Counted from the first letter of the stretch, positions 14,662-24,159 are shown. The stretch: DNA of 43,009 nucleotides from Bacillota bacterium (GCA_023415595.1 JAEZJW010000126.1:1-43009), one strand, 5' to 3'. Notes: generated by a model not told the origin, from the sequence alone. A program made the numbers and translations.

Positions 14662-16431
14662 ATGATTAATATTACAGGAAATATATACGGAATTAATGGC
14701 CCAGTGGTCTATGTAAAAGGGAATCAGGGCTTTAAAATGGGAGAAATGGTTTTGGTCGGTCATGATAAGCTGGTAGGCGAGGTCATCGGCCTGACCAAGG
14801 ACAGGACCACCGTCCAGGTCTATGAGGAGACCACAGGACTGCGACCGGGGGATGAAGTAGTATCCACCGGTGCTGCTATCTCCGTCTTATTAGCTCCAGG
14901 AATCATCGGAAATATCTTCGATGGAATTGAACGCCCTCTGGTTGAGGTAGCGAAACAGTCCGGTGCCTTCATTTCCAGAGGTGTCCGCGTAGAAGCTCTG
15001 GATACGGAGAAGCTTTGGGATGTCACAATGAAAGTGAAGCCCGGGGATATCCTCTATGGCGGAACCATTATCGCTGAAGTACCTGAGACCACTGCGATCG
15101 TTCATAAGTCCATGGTACCCCCGAACATAAGCGGAACAGTCACAAAGGTTGCTCCGAATGGCAAATATACCATCAATGATACGATTGTAACAATAAAAGA
15201 TAAAACCGGTAACGAGAGGGATCTGACCTTAACCCAGCGTTGGCCGATCCGTATCCCCAGACCAGTGGGCAAGAGATATTCCTCTGACCGCCCTCTGATA
15301 ACAGGACAGCGTATCATCGATACCCTTTTCCCGATTGCAAAAGGCGGGACGGCTGCTATTCCGGGAGGCTTCGGAACCGGAAAGACCATGACACAGCATC
15401 AGCTGGCCAAATGGTCGGATGCCGACATTATCGTATATATCGGCTGCGGTGAACGGGGTAATGAAATGACGGAGGTTCTGGAGGATTTCAGTAAGCTGGT
15501 AGATCCTAAGACCGGCAATCCTCTTCTGGCACGTACCACACTGATTGCCAATACCTCCAACATGCCTGTAGCAGCCCGTGAAGCCAGTATCTACACCGGA
15601 ATTACCCTCGCGGAATATTACCGGGATATGGGCTACCATGTGGCAATCATGGCGGACTCTACTTCCCGTTGGGCGGAGGCTCTCCGTGAATTATCCGGAC
15701 GATTGGAAGAAATGCCGGCTGAGGAAGGCTTCCCTGCTTACTTAGCCTCCAGACTGTCTGCCTTCTACGAAAGAGCCGGTTTCATGCAGAACCAGAACGG
15801 TACTGAGGGAAGCGTCACCATTATCGGAGCCGTATCCCCTCAGGGCGGTGATTTCTCGGAGCCTGTTACCCAGAATACGAAGCGTTTCGTACGCTGCTTC
15901 TGGGCTCTGGATAAATCCCTTGCCTATGCAAGACATTTCCCGGCTATCCATTGGCTGACCAGCTATAGTGAATATCTTACCGATCTGTCTTCCTGGTACA
16001 TCTCCAACGTCGGTGAGGATTTCGTGGAATGCCGTAATCAGATGCTTAATCTTCTGACTCAGGAGAGCCGTCTGAATGAAATTGTGAAGCTGATTGGTTC
16101 TGATGTGCTTCCTGATGATCAGAAGCTGGTCTTAGAGATTACCAGGGTGATCAGGCTGGGCTTTGTTCAGCAGAATGCCTACCACCCCTCCGACACCTTC
16201 GTTCCAATGGAAAAACAGCTGAAAATGATGCAGACGATCCTTTACCTGTACGCAAGGTCCAAGCAGCTGATTGATATGAATATGCCGATGTCCCTACTGA
16301 GGGAAGAAGATATCTTCGAGAAGGTAATCTCCATCAAATATGATGTGGCGAATGATGAGCTGAAAAAATTTGATGATTATAAAGCAATGATTGATTCCTT
16401 CTACACCCGTATCATGGCCAAAAATGCATAG
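14662..16431 (+). CDS. atpA: V-type ATPase catalytic subunit A (second operon)
   Basis: A 589-residue ATP-hydrolysing or synthesising subunit; three copies alternate with B in the cytoplasmic head. The P-loop GGFGTGKT lies at about residues 235-242; GCGERGNEMTEVL and ADSTSRWAEALRELSGRLEEMP carry the conserved catalytic glutamate and switch residues. The A-specific non-homologous bulge lies between about residues 110 and 200. The open frame extends to 14614, but AAAGGAGA (14647-14654) is 7 bases before ATG 14662, giving the standard MINITGNIYGINGPVV start and family length. All catalytic motifs look intact. Confidence 0.97.
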   Translation: MINITGNIYGINGPVVYVKGNQGFKMGEMVLVGHDKLVGEVIGLTKDRTTVQVYEETTGLRPGDEVVSTGAAISVLLAPGIIGNIFDGIERPLVEVAKQSGAFISRGVRVEALDTEKLWDVTMKVKPGDILYGGTIIAEVPETTAIVHKSMVPPNISGTVTKVAPNGKYTINDTIVTIKDKTGNERDLTLTQRWPIRIPRPVGKRYSSDRPLITGQRIIDTLFPIAKGGTAAIPGGFGTGKTMTQHQLAKWSDADIIVYIGCGERGNEMTEVLEDFSKLVDPKTGNPLLARTTLIANTSNMPVAAREASIYTGITLAEYYRDMGYHVAIMADSTSRWAEALRELSGRLEEMPAEEGFPAYLASRLSAFYERAGFMQNQNGTEGSVTIIGAVSPQGGDFSEPVTQNTKRFVRCFWALDKSLAYARHFPAIHWLTSYSEYLTDLSSWYISNVGEDFVECRNQMLNLLTQESRLNEIVKLIGSDVLPDDQKLVLEITRVIRLGFVQQNAYHPSDTFVPMEKQLKMMQTILYLYARSKQLIDMNMPMSLLREEDIFEKVISIKYDVANDELKKFDDYKAMIDSFYTRIMAKNA

Positions 16432-16466
16432 TTTGCTGCACAACGTCAGCGGAATGGAGTATAGAG

Positions 16467-17855
16467 ATGTCAATTGAATATTTAGGCCTGAGTGAAATCA
16501 ACGGCCCCTTAATCGCCCTCGAAGGAATCCGTGATGCATCCTTTGATGAGATCGTAGAGTTCACTGTAGAGGGTAATAAGAAAAAATTAGGCAGAATAGT
16601 AGAATTATATGAAGATAAGGCTGTCATCCAGGTATTCCAGGGTACGGAGGATATGTCTCTGTTCAATACCCATACGAAGCTGACCGGTCACCCGATGGAA
16701 CTGGCTCTCTCCGAGGATATCCTGGGCCGTGTATTTAACGGAATAGGTCAGCCGATCGATGGTCTGGGCAATATTCCTTCAGAACTGATGAGGGATGTCA
16801 ATGGCCAACCTCTTAATCCCTATTCCAGAGAATATCCCAGAAACTATATCAAGACAGGCATCTCGGCGATTGACTGTATGACCACCTTGATCCGCGGTCA
16901 GAAGCTCCCGATCTTCTCCGGTAACGGTCTTCCCCATGACCAGCTGGCAGCTCAGATTGTAAAGCAGGCTTCTCTTGCCGAGGATTCAGAGGAGGAATTC
17001 GCAGTCGTCTTCGCAGCTATGGGTGTCAAGCATGACGTAGCTGATTTCTTCCGCCGTACCTTTGAAGAAAGCGGTGCCAGCTCTCATGTTGTCATGTATT
17101 TAAACCTGGCGAATGACCCTGTTGTAGAGAGATTGATCACCCCGAAGGTAGCTCTGACAGCTGCAGAATATCTGGCCTTTGAGAAAGGGATGCATATTCT
17201 GGTCATTCTGACTGATATGACCTCCTTTGCGGAAGCTCTCCGTGAGGTATCTTCCTCCAAGGGTGAGATACCCAGCCGTAAGGGTTATCCCGGCTATCTG
17301 TATAGTGAGCTTGCCACAATCTACGAGAGAGCCGGCATCGTCCGCGGCTGTAAGGGCTCCGTCACCCAGATCCCGATCCTGACTATGCCAAATGATGACA
17401 TAACCCACCCGATACCCGATTTGACCGGTTATATCACGGAAGGTCAGATCGTACTGGACCGAACCCTGCACCAGAAGGTGGTTTATCCTCCGATCAGTGT
17501 CCTGCCCTCCCTGTCCCGTCTGATGAAGGATGGTATCGGTAAAGGCTATACCAGAGAGGACCACCAGGATCTTGCAAACCAACTCTTCTCTTCCTATGCC
17601 CGAGTCGGCGAAGCAAGAGCACTTGCCAGTGTTATCGGAGAGGATGAGCTGTCTCCTACCGATAAGAAATATCTGAGATTCGGTATTGCTATGGAACAGG
17701 AATTTATCTCCCAGGGTATGGCGGAGGACCGTTCCATTCTGCAGACCTTAAACCTTGGCTGGTCCCTGCTCTCGATCCTTCCCAGGGAAGAGCTGGACCG
17801 TATCGATACGAAGATTCTGGATAAGTACTACAAAGCCGCAACCCAAACCAACTAG
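16467..17855 (+). CDS. atpB: V-type ATPase regulatory subunit B (second operon)
   Basis: A 462-residue non-catalytic head subunit. It has the subunit B pattern in place of a P-loop (PIFSGNGLPHDQLAAQIVKQA, residues near 150), then FAAMGVKHDVADFFRRTFEESGA, and the NDDITHPIPDLTGYITEGQI segment that shapes the nucleotide pocket at the A-B interface. AATGGAG precedes the ATG. It lies 35 bases after A and is followed by D, the standard A-B-D order. Full length, with no missing motif seen. Confidence 0.97.
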   Translation: MSIEYLGLSEINGPLIALEGIRDASFDEIVEFTVEGNKKKLGRIVELYEDKAVIQVFQGTEDMSLFNTHTKLTGHPMELALSEDILGRVFNGIGQPIDGLGNIPSELMRDVNGQPLNPYSREYPRNYIKTGISAIDCMTTLIRGQKLPIFSGNGLPHDQLAAQIVKQASLAEDSEEEFAVVFAAMGVKHDVADFFRRTFEESGASSHVVMYLNLANDPVVERLITPKVALTAAEYLAFEKGMHILVILTDMTSFAEALREVSSSKGEIPSRKGYPGYLYSELATIYERAGIVRGCKGSVTQIPILTMPNDDITHPIPDLTGYITEGQIVLDRTLHQKVVYPPISVLPSLSRLMKDGIGKGYTREDHQDLANQLFSSYARVGEARALASVIGEDELSPTDKKYLRFGIAMEQEFISQGMAEDRSILQTLNLGWSLLSILPREELDRIDTKILDKYYKAATQTN

Positions 17856-17921
17856 CCCTATGGCCGTTAATGTAAAAGAATTCAGTATGACTTAAATGCC
17901 CCGGCAGAATGGAGATATTTT

Positions 17922-18536
17922 ATGAATCCGAATACCTTCCCTACAAAAGGTAACTTGATATTGGCGAAGAATTCCCTGGGTTTGGCGAAACAGGGCTATG
18001 AGCTGATGGATAAAAAACGGAATATTCTGATCAGGGAGCTGATGGAGCTGATTGACACCGCCCGGAATATCCAATCAGAAATCGACAGTACCTTCTCTGC
18101 AGCCTATATGGCTCTGCAGAAGGCTAACATAGAGATGGGTATCCGTAATGTGGCAGACTTAAGCAGTACCATCCCCGAGGAAGATTCTATCCGCATCAAA
18201 CAAAGAAGTATCATGGGTACCGAGATACCCCTGGTGGAATTTGATGTCAGCCAGACGAAGCCTACCTATGCCTTCTATCAGACAAGGATCTCCCTGGATG
18301 AGGCAACCAAGCACTTTAATAGGGTGAAGGAGCTAACCATCCGTTTATCGATGATCGAAAACTCGGCTTACCGGCTGGCGACCAGTATTAAGAAGACGCA
18401 GAAGCGTGCCAATGCATTGAAGAATATCACGATACCGTACTACTCTTCTCTTACTCTGAATATCCAGAATGCTTTGGAGGAAAAGGAGCGGGAGGATTTC
18501 ACAAGATTAAAGGTACTTAAGAGCTGGCGGGAATAA
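17922..18536 (+). CDS. atpD: V-type ATPase central-stalk subunit D (second operon)
   Basis: A 204-residue rotor shaft. Two long helices form an antiparallel coiled coil: the N-terminal helix starts PTKGNLILAKNSLGLAKQGY and the C-terminal helix ends with ATSIKKTQKRANALKNITIPY, the signature of this family. It inserts into the A3B3 head and turns with subunit F. AATGGAG lies upstream of the ATG. Last gene of the plus-strand operon. No gene copy of a B or D subunit for the first operon is inside this window; those should lie beyond the left edge. Confidence 0.95.
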   Translation: MNPNTFPTKGNLILAKNSLGLAKQGYELMDKKRNILIRELMELIDTARNIQSEIDSTFSAAYMALQKANIEMGIRNVADLSSTIPEEDSIRIKQRSIMGTEIPLVEFDVSQTKPTYAFYQTRISLDEATKHFNRVKELTIRLSMIENSAYRLATSIKKTQKRANALKNITIPYYSSLTLNIQNALEEKEREDFTRLKVLKSWRE

Positions 18537-18635
18537 CATAAGATCAGAATAGCGTTAAAAAATTAGCTAATTTTACTAACAATAATTCAATCATTAAACC
18601 GTATAAATAAATAGAAATCATCCATAATAATTCTC

Positions 18636-18695
18636 AGATACGACGCAAGAACTTAACATCATGAGTAACTTGAATTTCAAGTTCCGTCGTATCTT
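18636..18695. repeat. Long imperfect hairpin downstream of the second V-ATPase operon
   Basis: AGATACGACG pairs with CGTCGTATCT, and after a CAA bulge GAACTT pairs with AAGTTC, giving 16 base pairs around a loop of about 24 bases. No U-tract follows on either strand, so simple termination is unlikely. Confidence 0.5.
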
Positions 18696-18906
18696 AAAAT
18701 GAATAGAACCGTTTGTAATTTAGTCTCAGAATTGCAAACAGCACTGGGTTCACTTAACGAGATGAGGGTGATTGTATTGGATAATCTATTTGAGGCTTTA
18801 TGTTTCAAACAGTAACAGTAAAGGAATACTAACCTTTCGGGGTATAAGTTCCTAAGTAATTCTCAGATCTAGGACTACAGGCACTAAAACTGAATATTGA
18901 GACACC

Positions 18907-18950
18907 AGATGGCAGGAGCAGGAATAGGAATATTCCTGCTCCTGTCATCT
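18907..18950. terminator. 20-bp near-perfect hairpin between convergent operons
   Basis: A 20-base arm (18907-18926) pairs with 18931-18950 through a GGAA tetraloop; only one G-U wobble interrupts it. It ends 3 bases before the stop codon of the mechanosensitive channel gene, which reads toward it, while the ATPase operon reads toward it from the other side. U-tracts are weak, so bidirectional termination is likely but not certain. Confidence 0.6.
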
Positions 18951-18953
18951 ATG

Positions 18954-20246
18954 CTATCTTCCTAAGTTGATCTGCTTCATATCAAATCCGGTAGGATTCT
19001 GGAAGATACGTAATCCAAACTCTTCTGCTACCGACAGGATATGGTCAAAGATATCCGCTTGAACTCCTTCATAATTCGCCCAGTCCGTACTTTTCGTAAA
19101 GGCATAGATTTCTATCGGAAGTCCATTCTCACCGGGCGGAAGCTGCCTTACCATCTGTACCAGCTCCTGATTTAAATCCGGATGGTTCTTAAGATAATTC
19201 TTAATATAAACACGGAAGGTTCCTATATTCGTCATATGCCTTCCGTTGATCATAAGGTTCGTACCTGCTTCATTCTTCTGGTTATAGAGTCTGAGCTCCT
19301 CTTCCATACCGGTCACATAATCCTTGATATAATTTATTTTTCTGAATTTTTCCAACATTTCAGGCGTACAGAGTGTGATGCTGTTTACATCGATATTAAC
19401 CGAGCGTTTCAGTCTCCTGCCTCCGAACTCCATCATCCCACGCCAGTTCTTAAAGGAATCCGAAATCAGGGCATATGCCGGAATCGTAACTATGGTCTTA
19501 TCAAAATTCTGCACCTTCACGGTATTTAAGGTAATATCGATCACATCTCCGTCTGCTCCGTATTTCGGCATCTCGATCCAGTCCCCGATTCGCAGCATAT
19601 CATTGGAGGTAAGCTGGATTCCCGCGATAAATCCCAGGATGGAGTCCTTAAATACGAAGGAATATACAGCGGCCAGAGCACCGATACCACTGAGCAGAAT
19701 CAAAGGACTTTCTCCCATAAGGTTTGCGATTCCGATAATCAGCAGGATAATATAAACAACAATCTTAATTACCTGAAGCAGTCCCTTAATCGGTCTTACC
19801 TTTGAGATCGGCTTTAACCGGTAAACTTCATCAATCGTATCCAACAGGGCATTGAATACAAACACGGAAGCGATTAGGATATAGGTAGTTGAAAGACGCT
19901 TGATGCTTTCCTGTGCCTGATCAAAAATGGGTGCCGCTATATATATGATAATACCGGGAATCAGATGGAAGGCTCTCTGTATCACCCTGTTCTCCAGCAT
20001 AATATCATCCCATACCATTTTATTGCTTCTGATGATTTTAGACATGATACGAAGTACTATTTTCTTCATGATAAAATTTATCAGAAAACATAGTATGATA
20101 ATAAGGAGAATAACAATACCATAGGATAAATATACTGCAAAGCTGGTTTTTATCCCTTTATCAATCAGCATCTGTTCAAAATAATCCATTCCTCCGTCAA
20201 ACCCTTCCACTAATGTATTTGTGCCTGAATTTAATACCATTATCAT
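18954..20246 (-). CDS. MscS-family mechanosensitive ion channel (YbdG-like)
   Basis: About 430 residues. Five hydrophobic helices (approximately 37-60, 90-108, 119-138, 158-177 and 181-202) precede the MscS pore/beta domain. The domain carries YSFVFKDSILGFIAGIQLTSNDMLRIGDWIEMPKYGADG in pieces, then VIDITLNTVKVQNFDKTI and the GGRRLKRSVNID segment. This matches the miniconductance YbdG type, with its longer C-terminal domain, better than the small MscS. It protects against osmotic downshock. A GTG at 20255 is also in frame; I favour ATG 20246, with GAGTGG just upstream. The promoter at 20272-20300 leaves only a short leader. Confidence 0.93.
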   Translation of the reverse strand: MIMVLNSGTNTLVEGFDGGMDYFEQMLIDKGIKTSFAVYLSYGIVILLIIILCFLINFIMKKIVLRIMSKIIRSNKMVWDDIMLENRVIQRAFHLIPGIIIYIAAPIFDQAQESIKRLSTTYILIASVFVFNALLDTIDEVYRLKPISKVRPIKGLLQVIKIVVYIILLIIGIANLMGESPLILLSGIGALAAVYSFVFKDSILGFIAGIQLTSNDMLRIGDWIEMPKYGADGDVIDITLNTVKVQNFDKTIVTIPAYALISDSFKNWRGMMEFGGRRLKRSVNIDVNSITLCTPEMLEKFRKINYIKDYVTGMEEELRLYNQKNEAGTNLMINGRHMTNIGTFRVYIKNYLKNHPDLNQELVQMVRQLPPGENGLPIEIYAFTKSTDWANYEGVQADIFDHILSVAEEFGLRIFQNPTGFDMKQINLGR

Positions 20247-20271
20247 TGTAACCACTCATGATTTTTTCTAT

Positions 20272-20300
20272 ATTGTACTATCCATTCCATCCCTTGTCAA
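20272..20300 (-). promoter_or_regulatory. Promoter of the mechanosensitive channel gene
   Basis: Minus-strand TTGACA (20300-20295), a 17-base spacer and TACAAT (20277-20272). Transcription would start near 20265, giving a leader of about 20 bases; this argues against any start codon upstream of 20255. Confidence 0.65.
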
Positions 20301-20411
20301 ACCAGCAGCTGATGCAAAATGAAATTTTTAGATCATTTCAACTTCTGAATTGAATACTATTTCCACCGGTATAAATTTTTAATTATTTCTAATGATTGCA
20401 GGAAGATGCTA

Positions 20412-20420
20412 TGGTATAAT
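20412..20420 (+). promoter_or_regulatory. Extended -10 promoter of the P-type ATPase
   Basis: TGGTATAAT is a perfect extended -10 element (TGn plus TATAAT). No good -35 hexamer lies 17 bases upstream, which fits the extended class. It is about 97 bases before the start codon at 20517. Confidence 0.55.
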
Positions 20421-20516
20421 TTTCTTACTACTTTGCCATGTTAATATGGAAAGTATTCATACACTACATTTATTACGTTACGAAGGAAGAGAAAAAACTT
20501 AGAAAGAGGTGTAGCT

Positions 20517-23189
20517 ATGTGGTTTACAAAATCACAGGAGGAGATCTGCAGAGAATTACATGTTAATCCGGCCGAGGGATTATCAAAGGCTGAAGCTGAA
20601 AAAAGGCTGGAACAGTATGGTTCAAATAAACTTAAGGGGAAGCCGAAAAAGAGTATAATTTCCTTGTTCTTTTCCCAATTGAAAGATATGCTGATTTATG
20701 TTCTGCTTGCTGCCACTTTGATTACTTTTGTCATCGGTGAATATGTGGATGCCATCATCATACTTCTTGTTATCGCTTTGAACGCAGTCATCGGTGTAGT
20801 ACAGGAATTCAAAGCGGAAAAAGCGGTCGAAGCACTCCAGAAGATGACCACCCCAAGATCCTTGGTCCGAAGAGATAAGGAAGTACTTGAAATTAACTCG
20901 GAGGAGGTCGTACCCGGCGATATCATAATTCTGGATGCAGGCCGATATGTACCTGCAGATCTTCGATTAATTGAAAGTGCGAATCTTCAGATTGAGGAAT
21001 CTGCACTGACCGGTGAATCAGTACCCAGTACGAAGGAGGCTGCTGCTATCCTTTCAGATCCTAAGACTCCCATCGGTGATAAAGCCAATATCGCCTTTAT
21101 GTCCACCCTGGTGACTTATGGCAGAGGGGAAGGAGTTGTCGTCGCCACCGCAATGGAAACAGAGATCGGTAAGATCGCCAAGATTCTGGAGGAGGATAAC
21201 GACGAGATGACTCCCCTACAGAAGAGGCTGGATGAGCTGGGCAGAATTCTTGGTTATCTTGCCATAGGCATCTGCGCTCTGATCTTCGTGATTGCCTTGA
21301 TCCAAAAGAGAGATCTGATGGAGATGTTTCTTACCGCCATCAGTCTTGCCGTAGCGGCAATCCCCGAGGGTCTGGCTGCCATCGTGGCCATCGTATTAGC
21401 CCTAGGCGTAACCCGAATGTCCAAGATCAATGCAATCGTTAAGAAGCTTCCCGCTGTTGAAACCCTGGGCTCTGTGAATATCATCTGTTCCGATAAAACC
21501 GGAACCTTAACCCAGAATAAGATGACTGTCGTGAAGCATTATACCATCGGCGGTCTTCATAATGTAGCTCAAACCGGCAGCAACTTAATTGCATCAGCGG
21601 ATACCGGTGAATTAGTAAGGTCCCTGGTGCTCTGCTCCGATGCAACCTATGAGAACGGCCAGGGAACCGGAGATCCGACTGAGGTAGCCCTGATTATTCT
21701 CGGGGATAAATATAACCTGAAGAAATCAGAACTGAACAAAAATCATAAGCGAGTATCGGAATTCCCGTTTGATTCTGACCGAAAGCTGATGTCCACTTTA
21801 AATGCGGAAGGGAATTCTTATCGTGTCCATACCAAGGGTGCAATCGACAACCTACTGAAGATATCCACTCATGCACTGGTGGGAGGAAAGGTGGTTCCCC
21901 TAACCAACGAATTGAAGGAGGATTACCTGAAAAAGACTGAGGAGATGTCCGACAGTGCCCTCCGCGTTCTCGGCGCAGCCTATAAGGATACAGATCAGGT
22001 TCTTGCACCGGAGGCTATGGAGAAGGACCTTACCATTATCGGACTTGTTGGCATGATTGATCCTCCCAGACTGGAGGTAAAGGATTCCATAACGGAAGCG
22101 AAGGCTGCCGGAATTACACCGGTCATGATCACCGGTGATCATAAGAATACCGCGGTAGCGATCGCCAAGGAGCTGGGTATTGCCGAATCCATAGGACAGA
22201 GTATTACCGGTGCCGAGATCGATGAGCTTCCGGAGGAACAATTTGCAGCTAATATCGATAAATACCGGGTATTCGCCAGAGTATCCCCCGAGCATAAGGT
22301 AAAAATTGTCCGTGCCTTTAAAGCAAAAGGCAATATCGTATCGATGACAGGTGACGGTGTAAATGATGCTCCTTCCCTGAAATTCGCAGATATCGGTGTT
22401 GCGATGGGTATTACCGGAACGGATGTGGCGAAGGGTGCCAGCGATATGATCCTGAGCGATGATAATTTTACTACCATCGTGAATGCGATTGAGGAAGGCC
22501 GGAATATCTATAATAATATCAAGAAGGCTGTGATCTTCCTTCTCTCCTGTAACCTGGGTGAGGTAATCACGATCTTCCTCTCCATCCTGTTTAACTGGCC
22601 TGTTCCTCTGTTAGCCACACAGCTGCTTTGGATCAACCTGATTACCGACTCACTACCCGCAATTTCGCTCGGTGTGGATCCCGGTGACCGTGACGTAATG
22701 AAGTATAAGCCTCGTAATCCGAAGGAAAGCTTCTTTGCCAGAGGTGCCGGAGCCAGAGCAGTATTGGGCGGTGTTCTGATCGGTATCCTGACTCTGCTGG
22801 CCTTCTATTTCGGCTTGTCAGAGCATGGCTATACCTTAGGCAGTATCGGAAATACGGCAGAGGATCCTGCTTTTGAGGCAGCTCTCACTTATGCCAGAAC
22901 CATGGCCTTCGTCGTATTAGCGGCTTCCCAGCTGTTCTATTCCTTATCGATGCGCCATACGACCAAATCCATCCTTCAGGTAGGTTTATTTAAGAATAAA
23001 TACCTGTTTGGTTCCATCATCGTAGGCTTACTGCTCCAGCTGGTTGTCATCTCCGTTCCCTTCCTGGCAGATGCCTTCCAGGTACACAACCTAAGCCTGT
23101 TCGATTGGGGTCTGGTATTTGTGTTCGCTCTGATACCTCTGATTGTAAATGAGATTATAAAAATATTTATGAGAAGGAATGAGGAATAG
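20517..23189 (+). CDS. Calcium-type P-type ATPase (P2A)
   Basis: An 890-residue cation pump. The order is an N-terminal cation-ATPase domain, actuator domain with LTGESVP, phosphorylation site DKTGTLT (Asp326), nucleotide-binding domain, hinge TGDGVNDAPSLK and six C-terminal helices. Residues matching Ca2+ site II of the SERCA pump are all present: PEGL in M4 (Glu284), NLGE in M5 (Asn679, Glu682) and NLITD in M6 (Asn707, Thr710, Asp711). Ca2+ export is thus likely, though Mn2+ pumps share this signature. AGAGGTG precedes the ATG. Single gene with its own promoter and a strong terminator. Confidence 0.95.
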   Translation: MWFTKSQEEICRELHVNPAEGLSKAEAEKRLEQYGSNKLKGKPKKSIISLFFSQLKDMLIYVLLAATLITFVIGEYVDAIIILLVIALNAVIGVVQEFKAEKAVEALQKMTTPRSLVRRDKEVLEINSEEVVPGDIIILDAGRYVPADLRLIESANLQIEESALTGESVPSTKEAAAILSDPKTPIGDKANIAFMSTLVTYGRGEGVVVATAMETEIGKIAKILEEDNDEMTPLQKRLDELGRILGYLAIGICALIFVIALIQKRDLMEMFLTAISLAVAAIPEGLAAIVAIVLALGVTRMSKINAIVKKLPAVETLGSVNIICSDKTGTLTQNKMTVVKHYTIGGLHNVAQTGSNLIASADTGELVRSLVLCSDATYENGQGTGDPTEVALIILGDKYNLKKSELNKNHKRVSEFPFDSDRKLMSTLNAEGNSYRVHTKGAIDNLLKISTHALVGGKVVPLTNELKEDYLKKTEEMSDSALRVLGAAYKDTDQVLAPEAMEKDLTIIGLVGMIDPPRLEVKDSITEAKAAGITPVMITGDHKNTAVAIAKELGIAESIGQSITGAEIDELPEEQFAANIDKYRVFARVSPEHKVKIVRAFKAKGNIVSMTGDGVNDAPSLKFADIGVAMGITGTDVAKGASDMILSDDNFTTIVNAIEEGRNIYNNIKKAVIFLLSCNLGEVITIFLSILFNWPVPLLATQLLWINLITDSLPAISLGVDPGDRDVMKYKPRNPKESFFARGAGARAVLGGVLIGILTLLAFYFGLSEHGYTLGSIGNTAEDPAFEAALTYARTMAFVVLAASQLFYSLSMRHTTKSILQVGLFKNKYLFGSIIVGLLLQLVVISVPFLADAFQVHNLSLFDWGLVFVFALIPLIVNEIIKIFMRRNEE

Positions 23190-23224
23190 ATTTGTTTATA
23201 TAAAATAGATTAACAAGATGAATC

Positions 23225-23283
23225 AAAAAAGTGGACTGACTTATGTTACTAACATCAATCAGTCCACTTTTTTATTCCATTCT
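23225..23283. terminator. Bidirectional terminator after the P-type ATPase
   Basis: GTGGACTGA (23231-23239) pairs with TCAGTCCAC (23269-23277), with a nested ATGTT/AACAT in the loop. Six A lie before it and six T after it, so it works on either strand. The remaining bases to 23430 show no gene. Confidence 0.9.
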
Positions 23284-23430
23284 TAGATTATCTCCTAATC
23301 ATTAACCTTATAATCAGAGATAGTGCCAGTTGTAAAATAATAGATAAAGCTCCCGGAGTGTTCCGCGCCGTCCTTCCCATCCCAGCTGTGAAATAGCAAT
23401 GTGGATCAAGCAGTTAACATAAATTTAACA

Positions 23431-24159
23431 TCAGCGCTTCAGCTTATAATAAAACCTTCTGTATAATACTGCGATCCAAAGAATGGATATCGCTATACCG
23501 ATCAATAGAGATCCGATTTGCTGCTTCATCGCATATTCCGCTGTCCATAGGGACGGAAGGAAGCTTAACAGGTATTTTACCCCGCCCTTGACGAAGAACG
23601 GGATCGGAAGGCCAAGAAAGAACAGTCCGGATAGCTTTGATACTGCCATCCCTTCTACCCTGTTCCCTGAGATGGATACCACCAGTAAGGCTTCCAGAAT
23701 CCCTAACAGGGAAGAGATCAGAGCTATTCCTAGTATGAGTGCGATTGACAGATCCGTCATATGGAATATGGTTAACATAAGGATGGATACAGCAAAGGAA
23801 ATCACTGCCGGAAATCCCAGACGCGAGATCAGATAGCCGCGCTTCCCAAGAGGAGTAACAGCCAGATATCCCGATATTCCCTCATCAATTTCCCCCAGGA
23901 TGACATAAGCCGCAGCAAAGCAATAGAGCAATGGAGTGATGCACCCTAAAAACAGATCCAGCAGCAAGTAATAGGGTACGAAGATTTCCTTGATACCCAG
24001 ATATTTATCAATCAGTTCCTGAGCGAAAGGAATGCCAAATTTAAAGGCCAACCCGCAGAGAATGGGCGCAATCATGATCATGATCAGCATTGCATCCTTA
24101 TAAATCTGCACAAGAAATTGCCGGAATGCGCTGAAATAAGCCTTTCGGATTGTATTCAT
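23431..24159 (-). CDS. ABC transporter permease, second of two
   Basis: A 242-residue membrane protein with about six helices, starting MNTIRKAYFSAFRQFLVQIY. After the first membrane segment come ITPLLYCFAAAYVILGEIDE and ISGYLAVTPLGKRGYLISR, which resemble ABC-2 export permeases. The frame is open further upstream, but GGGAGGTG lies 7 bases before the ATG at 24159, which overlaps the previous permease by 4 bases (ATGA). With the preceding permease and the ATPase it probably forms a heteromeric exporter. The substrate is not evident; the arrangement resembles fluoroquinolone-type or other drug exporters only in outline. Confidence 0.88.
   Translation of the reverse strand: MNTIRKAYFSAFRQFLVQIYKDAMLIMIMIAPILCGLAFKFGIPFAQELIDKYLGIKEIFVPYYLLLDLFLGCITPLLYCFAAAYVILGEIDEGISGYLAVTPLGKRGYLISRLGFPAVISFAVSILMLTIFHMTDLSIALILGIALISSLLGILEALLVVSISGNRVEGMAVSKLSGLFFLGLPIPFFVKGGVKYLLSFLPSLWTAEYAMKQQIGSLLIGIAISILWIAVLYRRFYYKLKR

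Larger units (their letters stand above)
18537..18953. other. Gene-free 417-base gap with several dyads
   Basis: No supportable gene. It holds a 16-base palindrome AAAATTAGCTAATTTT (18559-18574), a long hairpin (18636-18695), a second hairpin GTTTGTAATT/AATTGCAAAC (18710-18738) and the terminator hairpin at 18907-18950. The 12-mer TAATTCTCAGAT occurs directly repeated at 18628 and 18857. This is unusually structured for a gap between convergent genes and could hide a small RNA or decayed element. Confidence 0.5.

Noticed and set aside
15102..15639. Long antisense reading frames inside the subunit A gene
   Set aside because: They are on the opposite strand of a strongly conserved catalytic subunit, without ribosome binding sites; typical shadow frames.
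18699..18815. 38-codon plus-strand reading frame (starts MNRTVCNLVSELQTALG)
   Set aside because: No ribosome binding site, and it overlaps a hairpin; could be a gene remnant but nothing supports translation.
18907..18950. Terminal inverted repeat of an insertion sequence
   Set aside because: The two arms are only 4 bases apart with a GNRA-like loop, so this is a hairpin and not the two ends of an element; no transposase is present.
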